Source of the DNA: Gracilibacillus lacisalsi DSM 19029
GTDB lineage: Bacteria; Bacillota; Bacilli; Bacillales; Amphibacillaceae
Assembly: GCF_000377765.1 (NCBI RefSeq)
Contig: NZ_KB898665.1
Coordinates: forward strand, 124,001-188,000
Length of the DNA: 64,000 bases
Direction of reading: 5' to 3'
Numbering within the stretch: the stretch's first letter is position 1; each line of letters starts with the position of its first letter. Of this stretch, positions 63,768-64,000 are shown piece after piece. Under the pieces are notes generated by a model. That model was given only the letters and a program-made list of their open reading frames with translations, was not told the DNA's origin and ran no database searches. Made by a program: the position numbers and the translations under genes.

Positions 63768-64000
63768 TTAAGATGATGTCTCGTCAACCAACTGCACAAA
63801 GCGTTCATAAGCTGATTGCCAGCTTGATGACTTAATCGGTTGATAATGTTGGACAGAAAATGAATGTTGGACAATTTCTCTTGCTTGCTTCATGTTTTCT
63901 ATCTCTCCTAAAGCAATCCATTGGCCAATCGCATTGCCAATGGAACTAGCCTCAACAGGCCCTGCAACAACTTCTCGATTTGTCGCATTTGCCGTTAACT
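63768..64000 (-). CDS. rhamnulokinase/fuculokinase-type kinase, C-terminal part (runs off the right edge)
   Basis: Only the last 77 codons are visible. They contain LTANATNREVVAGPVEASSI and GNAIGQWIALGEI, which match the C-terminal ATP-binding part of FGGY rhamnulokinases (RhaB-like, GPVEA-S/T). Beside fucI the substrate is most likely L-fuculose, but RhaB-type kinases also serve L-rhamnulose. Stop 15 nt before fucI, same strand, so they form an operon. Confidence 0.85.
   Translation of the reverse strand, partial: LTANATNREVVAGPVEASSIGNAIGQWIALGEIENMKQAREIVQHSFSVQHYQPIKSSSWQSAYERFVQLVDETSS

Overview
The window is a 64 kb piece of chromosome from a low-GC, Gram-positive member of the Bacillaceae. 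The evidence is the gene set: an argC-argJ-argB-argD operon, TnrA, the AlaR/AlaT pair, a SinI-like anti-repressor, a treP-treA-treR operon with palindromic TreR boxes, an S-box controlled cys operon, AGGAGG-type ribosome binding sites and cre sites. The genus cannot be fixed from sequence alone; a halotolerant soil or marine relative such as Gracilibacillus or Oceanobacillus would fit. I see no rRNA, tRNA, CRISPR array, prophage or intact insertion sequence. Most of the window is ordinary chromosome.

Layout. 1-3.7 kb: arginine biosynthesis (argD runs off the left edge) behind a promoter with an ArgR-type box between its -35 and -10. 4.0-6.0 kb: a tiny SinI-like gene tail-to-tail with a LuxR-type response regulator and its histidine kinase. 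6.4-11.7 kb: an FGGY sugar kinase, an FAH-family enzyme and an amino-acid ABC importer. 12.1-16.2 kb: CAP-domain lipoprotein, Gfo/Idh oxidoreductase, MATE exporter, glycosyltransferase. 16.5-23.1 kb: FbpA-like protein, tnrA and yneR (divergent, with a perfect TnrA/GlnR site between them), an intracellular-looking GH43 arabinosidase, alaR-alaT, a methyltransferase, a DUF2268 protease-like protein and a Gly-rich small protein. 23.3-27.9 kb: trehalose uptake and hydrolysis. 28-36.8 kb: MFS transporter, NADP-glutamate dehydrogenase, a PlsC-zinc ribbon protein with a GltS-like carrier, YvbH-like, DUF2200 and an aldo/keto reductase. 36.9-43.2 kb: S-box riboswitch and cysH-cysJ-cysI-sat-cysC, which takes sulfate to sulfide. 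43.3-52.4 kb: a carbohydrate locus (GH154/DUF2264, YesL, ABC sugar importer without its own ATPase, AraC regulator, two TIM-barrel isomerases, divergent uronate-dehydrogenase-like gene) that I read as import and breakdown of a uronic-acid-containing oligosaccharide. 52.8-57.4 kb: an ABC-2 exporter operon headed by an unrecognised membrane-anchored protein. 57.5-61.5 kb: two CBO0543-like membrane proteins, a small P-loop kinase, and an ECF sigma factor with a large membrane-bound probable anti-sigma factor. 62-64 kb: L-fucose isomerase and the end of a rhamnulokinase/fuculokinase-type kinase.

The least expected structure is non-coding. A dispersed intergenic element (called R1 here) of up to about 480 bp occurs in three long copies and two deletion derivatives, always in the same orientation. 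Its core of about 118 bp is a long imperfect palindrome around a perfect 11-bp stem. One copy splits treP from treA and another splits the sugar-importer genes from yesL-GH154. A second, smaller hairpin family (R2) occurs three times between 28 and 36 kb. Neither encodes a plausible protein.
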